NCBI GenBank assembly: GCA_021798835.1
Contig: JAJZBQ010000002.1
Coordinates: forward strand, 186,001 to 250,000
Reading direction: 5' to 3'
DNA length: 64,000 bases
Source: Pseudomonadota bacterium
Lineage (GTDB): Bacteria > Pseudomonadota > Gammaproteobacteria > Burkholderiales > Ferrovaceae
The notes beneath the pieces are model-generated. The model made no database searches. It was not told where the DNA came from and saw nothing but the letters and a program-made list of their open reading frames with translations. A program made the position numbers and the translations under genes. Positions 47,687 to 56,262 of the stretch are shown one piece after another. Each line of letters opens with the position of its first letter. Within the stretch, counting starts at the first letter, position 1.

Positions 47687-49945
47687 TTAACCGCGTGCGC
47701 CGCCAGAATAGGTAATGGTCGAGCCACTGGCCGCATTCCCACTGCTGCCTGTAATCTTGCTTGGCTGTATCACTGCCTGATTTTCACGACGCATGCGCGC
47801 TGGAACCTGCATGCTGCGAGCGTCTCCACGCAAAGTCGGGTTGCGCCGTGATACCGAACTTCCTTCCGTACCAGTAATCCGACCACCACGTTGCCATGCC
47901 GAACCTGTTATGGAAAAACCCTCCTCACGCCCTTCTCCGGTTACGCGATTGGCCATGGTCATCGCAGAAGATCCGGTTTCTTGTCCTTGTCCAGCAGGCT
48001 CAAATGAAATAGGCTGAAATGAGTCTTCCCGATAGCGAAACTCCGGGGTACCAGAGACCAATCCTGCAGCCAAATTGACTGGGCCCGTAATACGTCCTTG
48101 TGTCCCGTAAGCGGTACCGGTAATACGATTGAGTTGGCTGGTTTGAGCACTGCGCGCTGGCGACAGAACACTAAAACCACCTTTTACGGGCATAACTGCC
48201 GTTCTCACCACTGTGTCCATGCGGTCTGCCGGACCCCGTGTCAGTGGATGAGAGCGAGTTGCAGTATCTCCTGAATTTACACGAGAGTACTGTGCATCAT
48301 CTGAGTAGGGAGTCCCACTCAAGCGCATGAAATCTCCCCGAGCGCGGCCGGTAACCCGTTCATTACCCTGTTTTACTCCGGTCAAACCTGCGCCAGCCTC
48401 ACCATGAAGTGCGGCAATCCGCTGACCAGCAGACGTCAGACTCTCTGCATTGCATCGTTCCAAATATGAGTCAGGCCCAATATACTCGCTACCCGAAATC
48501 GGCTGGCAAATACCTTGCTCATCTCCTGTAACCTTGGCGCTGTACTCCATTGCAGGACCCGACACAGGTTGGTCGCGCCATGTCGTCGACATACGCACTT
48601 TTTCCGGCATTAAAATCGGTTCGCGATTACAAGCCTGATATTGCTGCAGACCTGCATATTCAGTCCCCGTCACATCGCGACATGCCCCAAACTCACCCCC
48701 CGTCACTGCATGACCGGGCGCGACATCGGTGCCCGTAACAGAGCGTCCCCGAACCGTGCTCATGACACTCACTTTATGAGGAACTCCGTCCCCCTGACAT
48801 ACCTCTCCAAACTGCTCCGGCTGATAATACTGGCTACCCGTCAGTTTCTGACAAGCACCAGGCTCATCGCCCGTTACTTTTTTGGTACGGCCTACCTGAG
48901 TACCACTCACGCTTTGCCCAGATTGAGTCATCGACATACCACCTTTTCGTGGACCTGGAGATGACTTTGTGGCACAAAATGACTCAAATTGTTCAGCGCC
49001 CAGATATTCATTGCCGGTCACGCTTTGGCATCCACCCTGCCGATCCCCTGTCACATGCACGCTGTGCCCTACTTCAGTACCGCTCACGCGCTGACCACGA
49101 GCAGTTTGGCTACTGCCCACCTTCGACGGAGCAGGATCAGGAATCGTGGAACACAATTGCCCATACTGTTCCATACCAATATACTCAGTTCCCGTAATTA
49201 AACGGCAAGTGCCTGCTTCAATCCCTGTCATCTTACGATTACGCTCTACCTGCGTACCCGTCACCAGATTTCCGCTCAAAGTGCTTCCCTCTTCCACCTT
49301 GGCGGGAGCATCTGGAAAGACACGTACACGTCCGCTGGGACGACAGGCAGGACTGTCACCGCGACCCAAACGACAAAGTTCTTCACGCCGCGCCTGAGCC
49401 GCAGCGCGACCGCTCAACCCATTCAGGAGAACTCCAGATTTCCTGCCATCTCCACGAATCGAGCCACGACGCCGCAAGACACCTGCACTCGACTTGCCAA
49501 GCGCCGTTTTCCCCTGCTGTGACAAATGACGACGTCGCTCCTGGCATAACTGACGTGCTTTCGACATAGGGACTTCCAACCCGGCCGACTCACTTTCCAC
49601 CAGTGAACAGAGAGCATCTAATACTTGCGTCTCTGTTGGCTGATTATCATGACATCCACAATCAGCGCCACGAAGTTCACTTCTACCCTGAGAGACAGAG
49701 AATGCTGCCGGTTCCTGACGATGACAGCCACACTCACCCGAACCAGCCTCATCAATACTATTGACGGCAGGAGGGGCAACCCGTGCCATTGACATGGGCG
49801 ATGCCATCAGCGTCTCTTTTTGCCCTGTCTTCTTGATATTTGCCTTGCCACCCTGCGACATCGCCTGACGACGTGCACGGGACAACATACGTCCACTTGC
49901 GCCATCGGGCGCACGATTTTTATTTTCCACCTTGGCATCGCTCAT
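47687..49945 (-). CDS. csoS2: Carboxysome assembly scaffold CsoS2
   Basis: 752-aa intrinsically disordered scaffold linking Rubisco to the shell. N-region has three recognisable basic Rubisco-binding helices (residues about 17-36, 127-149, 177-196; pattern SGRxxAxARRxxLxxxG). M-region has five clear repeats of V-T/S-G-T-x-V ... VTGxExGxC ... TGxEY (starts about 228, 287, 346, 403, 461) and a degenerate sixth near 521. The C-region (about 600-752) has ITGT/VSGT repeats and ends STITYSGGARG, a conserved shell-anchor. The M repeats carry the regularly spaced cysteines known from CsoS2. Only the full-length frame is evident. Confidence 0.95.
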   Translation of the reverse strand: MSDAKVENKNRAPDGASGRMLSRARRQAMSQGGKANIKKTGQKETLMASPMSMARVAPPAVNSIDEAGSGECGCHRQEPAAFSVSQGRSELRGADCGCHDNQPTETQVLDALCSLVESESAGLEVPMSKARQLCQERRRHLSQQGKTALGKSSAGVLRRRGSIRGDGRKSGVLLNGLSGRAAAQARREELCRLGRGDSPACRPSGRVRVFPDAPAKVEEGSTLSGNLVTGTQVERNRKMTGIEAGTCRLITGTEYIGMEQYGQLCSTIPDPAPSKVGSSQTARGQRVSGTEVGHSVHVTGDRQGGCQSVTGNEYLGAEQFESFCATKSSPGPRKGGMSMTQSGQSVSGTQVGRTKKVTGDEPGACQKLTGSQYYQPEQFGEVCQGDGVPHKVSVMSTVRGRSVTGTDVAPGHAVTGGEFGACRDVTGTEYAGLQQYQACNREPILMPEKVRMSTTWRDQPVSGPAMEYSAKVTGDEQGICQPISGSEYIGPDSYLERCNAESLTSAGQRIAALHGEAGAGLTGVKQGNERVTGRARGDFMRLSGTPYSDDAQYSRVNSGDTATRSHPLTRGPADRMDTVVRTAVMPVKGGFSVLSPARSAQTSQLNRITGTAYGTQGRITGPVNLAAGLVSGTPEFRYREDSFQPISFEPAGQGQETGSSAMTMANRVTGEGREEGFSITGSAWQRGGRITGTEGSSVSRRNPTLRGDARSMQVPARMRRENQAVIQPSKITGSSGNAASGSTITYSGGARG

Positions 49946-49989
49946 GCTTTTTATCCTTCCAGAGTTCTAATCGGCACTTGGGTCGAGCC

Positions 49990-50021
49990 TTGAGCGAAGC
50001 ATTTGGTTTGGCCTCGCTCAA
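49990..50021 (-). promoter_or_regulatory. Stem-loop between cbbS and csoS2
   Basis: Perfect 8-bp stem TTGAGCGA / TCGCTCAA with 16-nt loop in the 93-bp gap after cbbS, preceded by two tandem copies of a 10-bp unit (50016-50035). No U-tract follows, so it looks like an mRNA-stability or processing hairpin that would keep cbbLS mRNA above csoS2 levels rather than a full terminator. Confidence 0.5.
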
Positions 50022-50038
50022 TACCGCTCAATACCCGA

Positions 50039-50371
50039 TTACCGCCCGCGGAACACTACGAAAGAACTCCCCTGGCTTTGTGAATAATTGTCATAACCAA
50101 TCAGGCGCACATGATGACTGGGGTGTGCACGATGGCAAGCCTCCAATTGGGCAATGATGGTATCCACCGACTGCTCACCAAACATAGGCAATTTCCACAT
50201 ATACCAGTAGTAATTCCCAGCCCTTTCCGCTTCGACATGCTCAATGCCCGGATTCCATCCTTGGCTCACAATATAGGCAATCTGACGACGCATTTTTTCC
50301 GGGGTCATGGCCGGCAAATACGAGAAGGTTTCGTACTTGGGGGTTGAATTGTAATCTTGAATTTCAGCCAT
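50039..50371 (-). CDS. cbbS: Ribulose bisphosphate carboxylase small subunit (form IA)
   Basis: 110 aa, the short form IA size. [43 protein letters not shown] and [15 protein letters not shown] are conserved. Forms the L8S8 enzyme with cbbL, 82 bp upstream. Confidence 0.97.
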   Translation of the reverse strand: MAEIQDYNSTPKYETFSYLPAMTPEKMRRQIAYIVSQGWNPGIEHVEAERAGNYYWYMWKLPMFGEQSVDTIIAQLEACHRAHPSHHVRLIGYDNYSQSQGSSFVVFRGR

Positions 50372-50453
50372 TTTCTTTCCTTGATAATGAGTAAAGAACT
50401 GCTCGCAAACGCCTCAAAAGTTTTTAACTGTCGAGGACTGTTGCGAACCAAAT

Positions 50454-51875
50454 TTAGCGATTCACCACGTCCAGTTTGTCCACGGTATCGAACTCAAACT
50501 TGATTTCTTTCCAGGTTTCCATGGCAATCTTGAGTTCTGGACTATCTTTTGCAGCCTGGGTCAAGATTTCCTTGCCTTCGCGCTCCAGTTCACGTCCTTC
50601 ATTGCGCGCTTCCACACATGCTTCCAGCGCCACACGGTTGGCAGCCGCCCCTGCAGCATTACCCCATGGATGCCCCAACGTTCCACCACCAAACTGCAGC
50701 ACTGAGTCATCACCAAAAATATTTACCAGCGCCGGCATATGCCAAACGTGAATCCCCCCCGATGCCACAGGCATCACACCCGGCATGGATCCCCAATCTT
50801 GATCGAAGAAAATTCCACGGCTACGATCTTCAGGAACAAAGGACTCACGAATCAAATCGACCCAGCCCTGAGTGGCACCACGATCTCCTTCCAACTTACC
50901 CACCACAGTTCCAGTATGCAGATGATCGCCGCCCGACAAACGCAATGCTTTGGCTAGTACACGAAAATGAATACCATGGTGCGGGTTGCGGTCGAGCACT
51001 GCATGCATAGCACGGTGAATGTGCAACAGGACTCCATTTTTACGACACCAACGCGCGAGCCCCGTATTCGCACAGAATCCACCCGTCAGGTAGTCATGCA
51101 TGATGATGGGAGAACCGATCTCTTTGGCGAACTCGGCCCGTTCATACATTTCCTCAGGAGATGGAGCCGTCACATTCAGATAATGCCCTTTGCGTTCACC
51201 GGTTTCAGCCTGAGCATTCTCAATCGCATCCTGGACGAACAGGAAACGATCACGCCAACGCATGAATGGTTGCGAGTTTACGTTTTCATCATCCTTGGTG
51301 AAATCAAGTCCACCTCGCAGGCATTCATATACTGCACGTCCGTAATTCTTGGCAGACAAACCCAATTTTGGTTTGATCGTACAACCAAGCAAGGGGCGCC
51401 CATATTTGTTCATCTTGTCACGTTCAACCTGTATCCCGTGAGGAGGACCATTACAGGTTTTGACGTAGGCCAAAGGAAAGCGCACATCTTCGAGACGCAA
51501 TGCACGCACCGCCTTGAAACCAAAAACATTACCGACCAATGAAGTAAAGACGTTAACAACCGACCCTTCTTCAAACAAGTCAATCGGGTAAGCCACAAAC
51601 GCATAAAAACAGGTATCGTCGCCTGGCACATCCTCGATGGCGTAGGCACGACCTTTGTAATAATCCAGATCCGTCAACAGATCGGTCCATACGGTCGTCC
51701 AGGTACCCGTAGAAGATTCGGCCGCCACAGCAGCTGCAGCCTCTTCACGATCCACACCAGCCTGTGGAGTGATTTTGAAACAGGCCAGGACATCAGAATC
51801 CAAGGGCTCGTAATTTGGCATCCAGTAGGTCTGCCGATACTCCTTAACGCCTGCCTCATACTTTTTCGCGGCCAT
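50454..51875 (-). CDS. cbbL: Ribulose bisphosphate carboxylase large subunit (form IA, carboxysomal)
   Basis: 473 aa. The carbamylated active-site lysine lies in [17 protein letters not shown], loop 6 region is [16 protein letters not shown], and [15 protein letters not shown] and [13 protein letters not shown] contribute catalytic residues. Form IA type by sequence and by its lead position in a cso operon. GGAG lies before the ATG. Transcription is probably activated by the divergent cbbR through the element at 51972-52014. Confidence 0.98.
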   Translation of the reverse strand: MAAKKYEAGVKEYRQTYWMPNYEPLDSDVLACFKITPQAGVDREEAAAAVAAESSTGTWTTVWTDLLTDLDYYKGRAYAIEDVPGDDTCFYAFVAYPIDLFEEGSVVNVFTSLVGNVFGFKAVRALRLEDVRFPLAYVKTCNGPPHGIQVERDKMNKYGRPLLGCTIKPKLGLSAKNYGRAVYECLRGGLDFTKDDENVNSQPFMRWRDRFLFVQDAIENAQAETGERKGHYLNVTAPSPEEMYERAEFAKEIGSPIIMHDYLTGGFCANTGLARWCRKNGVLLHIHRAMHAVLDRNPHHGIHFRVLAKALRLSGGDHLHTGTVVGKLEGDRGATQGWVDLIRESFVPEDRSRGIFFDQDWGSMPGVMPVASGGIHVWHMPALVNIFGDDSVLQFGGGTLGHPWGNAAGAAANRVALEACVEARNEGRELEREGKEILTQAAKDSPELKIAMETWKEIKFEFDTVDKLDVVNR

Positions 51876-51971
51876 GTTTACTCTCCATAAGTGGCATAAT
51901 TGAAAAAAGCGGCTACGATCGTCGTATTGATCACAGCCATGGCACTATTGTGGAGAAAACATCTGATTAGC

Positions 51972-52014
51972 AAAAGTTAAATATATTTATTATGATCTTT
52001 TACTATGGTTTAAT
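51972..52014 (-). promoter_or_regulatory. Putative CbbR operator of the cbb-cso operon
   Basis: A+T-rich block between cbbL and cbbR with two TNA-N7-TNA pairs on the minus strand (TAA-ACCATAG-TAA and TAA-ATATATT-TAA). It lies 97 bp before the cbbL ATG and 54 bp before the cbbR ATG, and matches 32 of 43 bases of the block before dabB. LysR operators in divergent cbbR/cbbL gaps are well established. Confidence 0.75.
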
Positions 52015-52067
52015 GGGCTGTTGGCTTGATGTCACTCCCTCTCTTGGTAACTAAAGTTCCGGAAAAT

Positions 52068-53000
52068 ATGTCTGTCCATCGCGCAACCCTACGCCAACTC
52101 AAAATCTTCGATACCGTGGCACGGAATATGAGTTTTGCGCGCGCCGCCGAGGAACTGCATCTCACTCCACCAGCCCTGTCCATACAGATCAAGCAACTCG
52201 CCGAGGTCTTCGGGCAGCCCCTCTTTGAACAAATCGGCAAACGAATATCCCTCACTTCCGCTGGCATTGTCGCCTGGGCTGCCTGCCGTGACATCCTCAA
52301 TCGGCTGGAACAACTCGCTCAGGAGTTGGGGGCGCTTCAGGGGCTTGAGAGAGGCACACTGAAACTCGCCACTCTAGCCACTGCAAAATATTTTATTGCC
52401 CGTTTATTAGGTGATTTCTGTGCGCAACACCCTGGTGTCGACACTTCACTTTTTTTGGGAAACCGAGAAACCTTGCTGGAGCGACTCGCACGCAACCAAG
52501 ATGATCTCTATATTCTCGGCCAACCACCGGAACACGCTAATGTTGTTGCAGAATCTTTCGCTGATAACCCATTGGTGCTGGTCGCCCGACCTGACCACCC
52601 ACTCGTCGGCAAATCAAATATCGACCCTTCATCTTTGAGAAATGTCCCGTTCATTCAACGTGAACCAGGATCTGGTACTCGATTGGCTGCAGAAAATTTC
52701 TTTGCCTATCACGACATCGTTCTGAAAGTGCGTATGGAAATGGCCAGCAACGAGGCCGTCAAGCAAGTAGTTGCCGGTGGATTAGGGGTAGCCGTACTCT
52801 CCGTCAGCACGTTGCGCGCAGAACTCGCCCGTGGAGAACTTGCCATCATAGACATGCGTGGCTTCCCCCTCAAACGCAAATGGTATCTGGTTTATCCAAC
52901 CGGGAAACAACTCGCTCCTGCCACGCGCGCATTCATGGATTATCTGTTTTCCACGGCTTCTACACAACTTCTGGATTGGCCTCAACCTCAGAAACAATAG
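52068..53000 (+). CDS. cbbR: LysR-type regulator CbbR
   Basis: 310-aa activator of Calvin-cycle genes. HTH lies in residues about 18-45 (MSFARAAEELHLTPPALSIQ), and the effector domain has VPFIQREPGSGTRLAAENFF and ASNEAVKQVVAGGLGVAVLS. The start MSVHRATLRQLKIFDTVARN is the typical CbbR N-terminus; 14 more codons are open upstream but lie in the operator side. Divergent from cbbL. Confidence 0.95.
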   Translation: MSVHRATLRQLKIFDTVARNMSFARAAEELHLTPPALSIQIKQLAEVFGQPLFEQIGKRISLTSAGIVAWAACRDILNRLEQLAQELGALQGLERGTLKLATLATAKYFIARLLGDFCAQHPGVDTSLFLGNRETLLERLARNQDDLYILGQPPEHANVVAESFADNPLVLVARPDHPLVGKSNIDPSSLRNVPFIQREPGSGTRLAAENFFAYHDIVLKVRMEMASNEAVKQVVAGGLGVAVLSVSTLRAELARGELAIIDMRGFPLKRKWYLVYPTGKQLAPATRAFMDYLFSTASTQLLDWPQPQKQ

Positions 53001-53233
53001 CCAATCCCTCTATTGCAAAGCAAACACATCACCACGATTTTCTGCCAAATCAAAGTTATTGGAATGCCCGACCACACTCAGGCACAGATCAGGATTTCCG
53101 CAGGAGAGCCGGCCAGTTCTGATAGCCCCCATATAACGAAGTAATGACTGAAACCGTTTGAACAGAAAATCTCCAGAAAACCAAACTGGATATGCGGTTC
53201 TAGGCTTATTTGAGAAAACTTGAAATCGGGCAT

Positions 53234-53321
53234 TGGCGGAAGCGGTGAGATTCGAACTCACGGATGGTTTCCCATCGCTGGTTTTCAAGACCAGTGCCTT
53301 AAACCGCTCGGCCACGCTTCC
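53234..53321 (-). tRNA. tRNA-Ser (anticodon UGA)
   Basis: 88 nt including encoded CCA. Acceptor GGAAGCG pairs with CGCTTCC, discriminator G. Anticodon loop is CTTGAAA with TGA (53287-53285), a long variable arm (GCGATGGGAAACCATC) is typical of tRNA-Ser, T loop GTTCGAATC. The 233 bp between cbbR and this gene show no convincing ORF. Confidence 0.96.
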
Positions 53322-53393
53322 TGAAGGTTCGCCAGAATACCACAGCTCGGCCCACTTGTGATATCGTTGGCGCGTCCTCATCTAATGGGGGAA

Positions 53394-53462
53394 GCGCAAG
53401 TGGGTTGCGCGAAACTTCTGCCAGTTGGAACTGTCCAATCGGCAGAAGCGCCCGAAGACGGG
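53394..53462 (+). promoter_or_regulatory. Structured 5' leader of the Bax-inhibitor-1 family gene
   Basis: Three consecutive stem-loops: GCGCAA-GTGGG-TTGCGC (53394-53410); a 15-bp stem with one A-C mismatch and a 4-nt loop (53415-53448, ends CTTCTGCC / GGCAGAAG); and CCCG-AAGA-CGGG (53451-53462). The ribosome-binding site AAGGAG follows at 53471-53476. Rfam lists a ybhL leader upstream of BI-1-family genes in alphaproteobacteria; whether this is related cannot be judged here. Confidence 0.55.
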
Positions 53463-53485
53463 TTTCATTGAAGGAGTTCTCGATT

Positions 53486-54175
53486 ATGCAAAGACAATAT
53501 AATGTTTACAATCAGACTGGACAGCTGGATTCTCTCCAGCACCGCGTGTTGCGCAATACCTATTGGTTGCTGGGCCTGTCCATGATTCCGACGGCCGTAG
53601 GTGCCATGGTGGGGTTAAATCTCAGTTTTGCCTTCATGGCAGCCAGCCCCATGCTAACCAGCCTGTTGTTTCTGGGTGCCATTTATGGGCTGTTCTACGC
53701 CATCGAAGCCAACCGATACAGTTCCGCCGGAGTTTACCTGCTTCTCCTGCTGACATTCGTCATGGGTGTCATGCTTGGCCCCTTGCTCCAATTTACTTTG
53801 GCATTCAGGAATGGCGCGCAACTGGTCTCACTAGCCGCCGGCGGGACCGCAGCTGTGTTCTTCTCGCTGTCCGCCATGGCCAGCACCACCAAACGCAATT
53901 TCACCGGTTTGGCTCAGTTCCTATCCGTCGGTGCCGTCGTGTTGATGGTCGCGGTGATCGCCAATATTTTCCTGCAACTTCCCTTGCTTCAGTTGGTTCT
54001 GTGTAGTGCGTTCATGCTCTTCTCTTCGCTGATGATCCTGTTCAATATCAGCGCCATCGTCCACGGTGGAGAAACCAACTACATCAGTGCTACCCTAAGT
54101 TTGTACGTCAACATCTATAATGTGTTTGTCAGCCTCTTGCAACTGTTGGGCGTATTTGGTGGCGATCGTCGCTGA
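53486..54175 (+). CDS. Bax inhibitor-1 family membrane protein (YccA/YbhL-like)
   Basis: 229 aa with seven hydrophobic segments. The short polar N-terminus MQRQYNVYNQTGQLDSLQHR followed by VLRNTYWLLGLSMIPTAVGA and the C-terminal ISATLSLYVNIYNVFVSLLQ fit the YccA/BI-1 family. E. coli YccA modulates FtsH protease; other members conduct ions. ATG at 53486 is preceded by AAGGAG. Single gene with a structured leader and its own terminator. Confidence 0.88.
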   Translation: MQRQYNVYNQTGQLDSLQHRVLRNTYWLLGLSMIPTAVGAMVGLNLSFAFMAASPMLTSLLFLGAIYGLFYAIEANRYSSAGVYLLLLLTFVMGVMLGPLLQFTLAFRNGAQLVSLAAGGTAAVFFSLSAMASTTKRNFTGLAQFLSVGAVVLMVAVIANIFLQLPLLQLVLCSAFMLFSSLMILFNISAIVHGGETNYISATLSLYVNIYNVFVSLLQLLGVFGGDRR

Positions 54176-54200
54176 TTCAACAAAGTCGTGTCACGCAAAA

Positions 54201-54230
54201 GGCAACCCTCCAAGGGTTGCCTTTTCTTCA
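54201..54230 (+). terminator. Intrinsic terminator, probably bidirectional
   Basis: Perfect 9-bp stem GGCAACCCT / AGGGTTGCC with 3-nt loop (54201-54221), followed by TTTTCTT on the + strand and by TTTTG on the minus strand. Serves the BI-1 gene and the convergent rlmD. Confidence 0.9.
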
Positions 54231-55532
54231 CTCGCGTTCAAACAGTGCTAATGATTCCACGTGCGCAGTGTGAGGAAACATATTAAACACCCCAGCTCCC
54301 TTGAGACTATATCCCTTCTGGTGCACCAGTACTGCCGCATCCCGTGCCAGCGTAGCCGGACTGCAGGACACATAGACAATTCGTCGGGGCCCTTGCGCGC
54401 CAATGGCCTTGACCAATTCCACGGCCCCATCACGGGGGGGGTCAATCAGCCATTTATCTCGCTCACCCCATGATTCAATCATCACTTCATTAGTCTCAAA
54501 CAAATTGGCAGACCGAAACTCTGTCATCTGTGACAGTCCGTTATAAGCAGCATTCTGCTGAGCCCGTGCCACCAATGCCGGACTCCCTTCAACCCCTAAC
54601 ACCTGAGCTCCGCGGCGCGCCAGCGCAAGGGTAAAATTTCCCAATCCACAAAACAGATCTACCAAGCGCTCACCGGGTTGAGGATCCAGCAAACGTACCG
54701 CTTTTCCAACCAGTACTCGATTGACTGCACCATTGACCTGAGTAAACTCTGTCGGACCAAAAGGCATCTCCACCGAAAACTCAGGCAAGCGATAAACCAG
54801 ACGAGGAGCCCCATCAGGGTAAAACAAACGTGCGGTATCGGGCCCCTTGGTCTGCCACCATATCTGCACACCATGGTGGTCAGCAAAGGTTCGCATCAAC
54901 TGTTCGTCCTCTACACTAGGAGATTCCAGGATACGGAGTACCAGCACCAGCACCTGATCCTCGCCCAGCGCCACTTCAATCTGCGGCAAACGTTCCCTAA
55001 GCGTCAAAGAAAACACCAAGTTACGCAGAGGGATCAGCAGACTTGACACAGACGGCGGCAAGATATCGCACGAATCCATATCTGCTACGAAACTGGAATT
55101 CTTCTCGTGGAAACCCACCAACACGCGCCCTTTTTTAGCCACCCAACGTACCGATAAACGCGCTCGTTGCCGATACCCCCATGACGGCCCTTGTAGCGGA
55201 GACCAAAGCGTATCTGGACGGACCTTGCCGATACGAGCCAGATTGTCTTCCAGGATTCTCTGCTTGAAGGCTATTTGCGCCGCCGGATCCGCATGCTGCA
55301 TATTGCACCCGCCACAGCGACCAAAATGCGGACACCTCGGCGAAGTTCGGCTGGGGCCAGGAATGCGTACCGCAACCATCTCGGCTTGGTCGAAATGTGT
55401 TTTACGGCGCGTAATCTGCGCCCTAACTGCCTCGCCAGGCAAAGCACCTGCAACAAATACCACCTTCCCCTCATGCCGACCAATTCCATTGGCCTCATGG
55501 TCTAACCCTTCAATCTGTAATTCGACTTCCAT
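54228..55532 (-). CDS. rlmD: 23S rRNA (uracil(1939)-C(5))-methyltransferase
   Basis: 434-aa RNA m5U methyltransferase. N-terminal TRAM domain (residues 1-60), [4Fe-4S] cysteines CPHFGRCGGC plus one in DSCDIL, SAM motif LVDLFCGLGNFTLALARRG, and catalytic cysteine in IVYVSCSPATLARDAAVL. Size and cluster match RlmD (RumA). Confidence 0.92.
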   Translation of the reverse strand: MEVELQIEGLDHEANGIGRHEGKVVFVAGALPGEAVRAQITRRKTHFDQAEMVAVRIPGPSRTSPRCPHFGRCGGCNMQHADPAAQIAFKQRILEDNLARIGKVRPDTLWSPLQGPSWGYRQRARLSVRWVAKKGRVLVGFHEKNSSFVADMDSCDILPPSVSSLLIPLRNLVFSLTLRERLPQIEVALGEDQVLVLVLRILESPSVEDEQLMRTFADHHGVQIWWQTKGPDTARLFYPDGAPRLVYRLPEFSVEMPFGPTEFTQVNGAVNRVLVGKAVRLLDPQPGERLVDLFCGLGNFTLALARRGAQVLGVEGSPALVARAQQNAAYNGLSQMTEFRSANLFETNEVMIESWGERDKWLIDPPRDGAVELVKAIGAQGPRRIVYVSCSPATLARDAAVLVHQKGYSLKGAGVFNMFPHTAHVESLALFERE

Positions 55533-55568
55533 TCACCCTACTTCCTGTTGACCGCTGAGATCTGATTC

Positions 55569-56108
55569 TCAGAAACGCGTCGTATCCAGATCAACCAAGT
55601 GCAGGCGCGCCTGGCCCAATTGCCGATCTTCAAAAAAATGCCTCAGGGTCTGTGAAACCGTTCGAAAAGCCAGATCTTCCCAAGGGATATCGGCCTCTGA
55701 AAACAACCGCACCTCACTGCTCTCAGGCGTTGGTCCATGTTCCGGCCCATTCATGCGTGCTCTGAAAAGAACATGCACCTGATTGTGTGCCGCAATATTA
55801 ATAACCGACATCAAGTCTTCGATTGTAACTCGCGCCAGTGATTCTTCAAAAGTCTCACGAGCTGCTCCCATCTGCAGCGTTTCTCCATTTTCCATAAACC
55901 CGGAGGGCATGGTCCAGTAACCCGCTCTGGGCATAATTGCACGACGGCAAAGCAATATCTGACCTTGCCATACAGGGACCGAACCCACCAATACTTTTGG
56001 ATTGGAATAGTGGATTGTCTGGCAGGATGAGCATACATGGCGCGGCAGATGATCCCCTTGCGGAACCTGAATCATCACACGTGCGCCACAACTGGAGCAA
56101 AAATTCAT
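55569..56108 (-). CDS. Nudix hydrolase with N-terminal zinc ribbon
   Basis: 179 aa. CSSCG and CSSC pairs (about residues 4-30) form a zinc ribbon, followed by a Nudix domain. The Nudix box GFMENGETLQMGAARETFEE keeps all charged residues, but the consensus glycine after EEx is Leu (EESL). NudC-like layout; a nucleotide-sugar or ADP-ribose substrate is possible. The gene ends 36 bp before rlmD. Confidence 0.85.
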   Translation of the reverse strand: MNFCSSCGARVMIQVPQGDHLPRHVCSSCQTIHYSNPKVLVGSVPVWQGQILLCRRAIMPRAGYWTMPSGFMENGETLQMGAARETFEESLARVTIEDLMSVINIAAHNQVHVLFRARMNGPEHGPTPESSEVRLFSEADIPWEDLAFRTVSQTLRHFFEDRQLGQARLHLVDLDTTRF

Positions 56109-56262
56109 ACCGATATCACCTGTTTAAAATGATAGAATGGCGAGATAAATTCATGTATCTCGGCTGATGTGGATCAAAAATACGCTAACCGGCAACCGGT
56201 ACGATACCCGCATATCCCCAGCCTGAAAACCCAACCCTCACCCTGATGGAGCATTCTAAACC

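Noticed and set aside
48870..48890. A6 run in csoS2 (codons 355-356, AAA AAA) as a programmed -1 frameshift site; the -1 frame stops after four codons.
   Set aside because: In the reading frame the heptamer is C-AAA-AAA, not a canonical X-XXY-YYZ slip site, and it falls in the third M repeat and not near the C-region where the two-form split would be expected. Possible but not supported.
50016..50035. Short direct repeats near cbbS considered as a CRISPR-like or phase-variable array.
   Set aside because: Only two 10-bp units without spacers; outside any coding start.
53010..53381. 123-codon minus-strand frame across tRNA-Ser and the cbbR downstream gap.
   Set aside because: Runs through a clear tRNA gene; the remaining part shows no recognisable protein.
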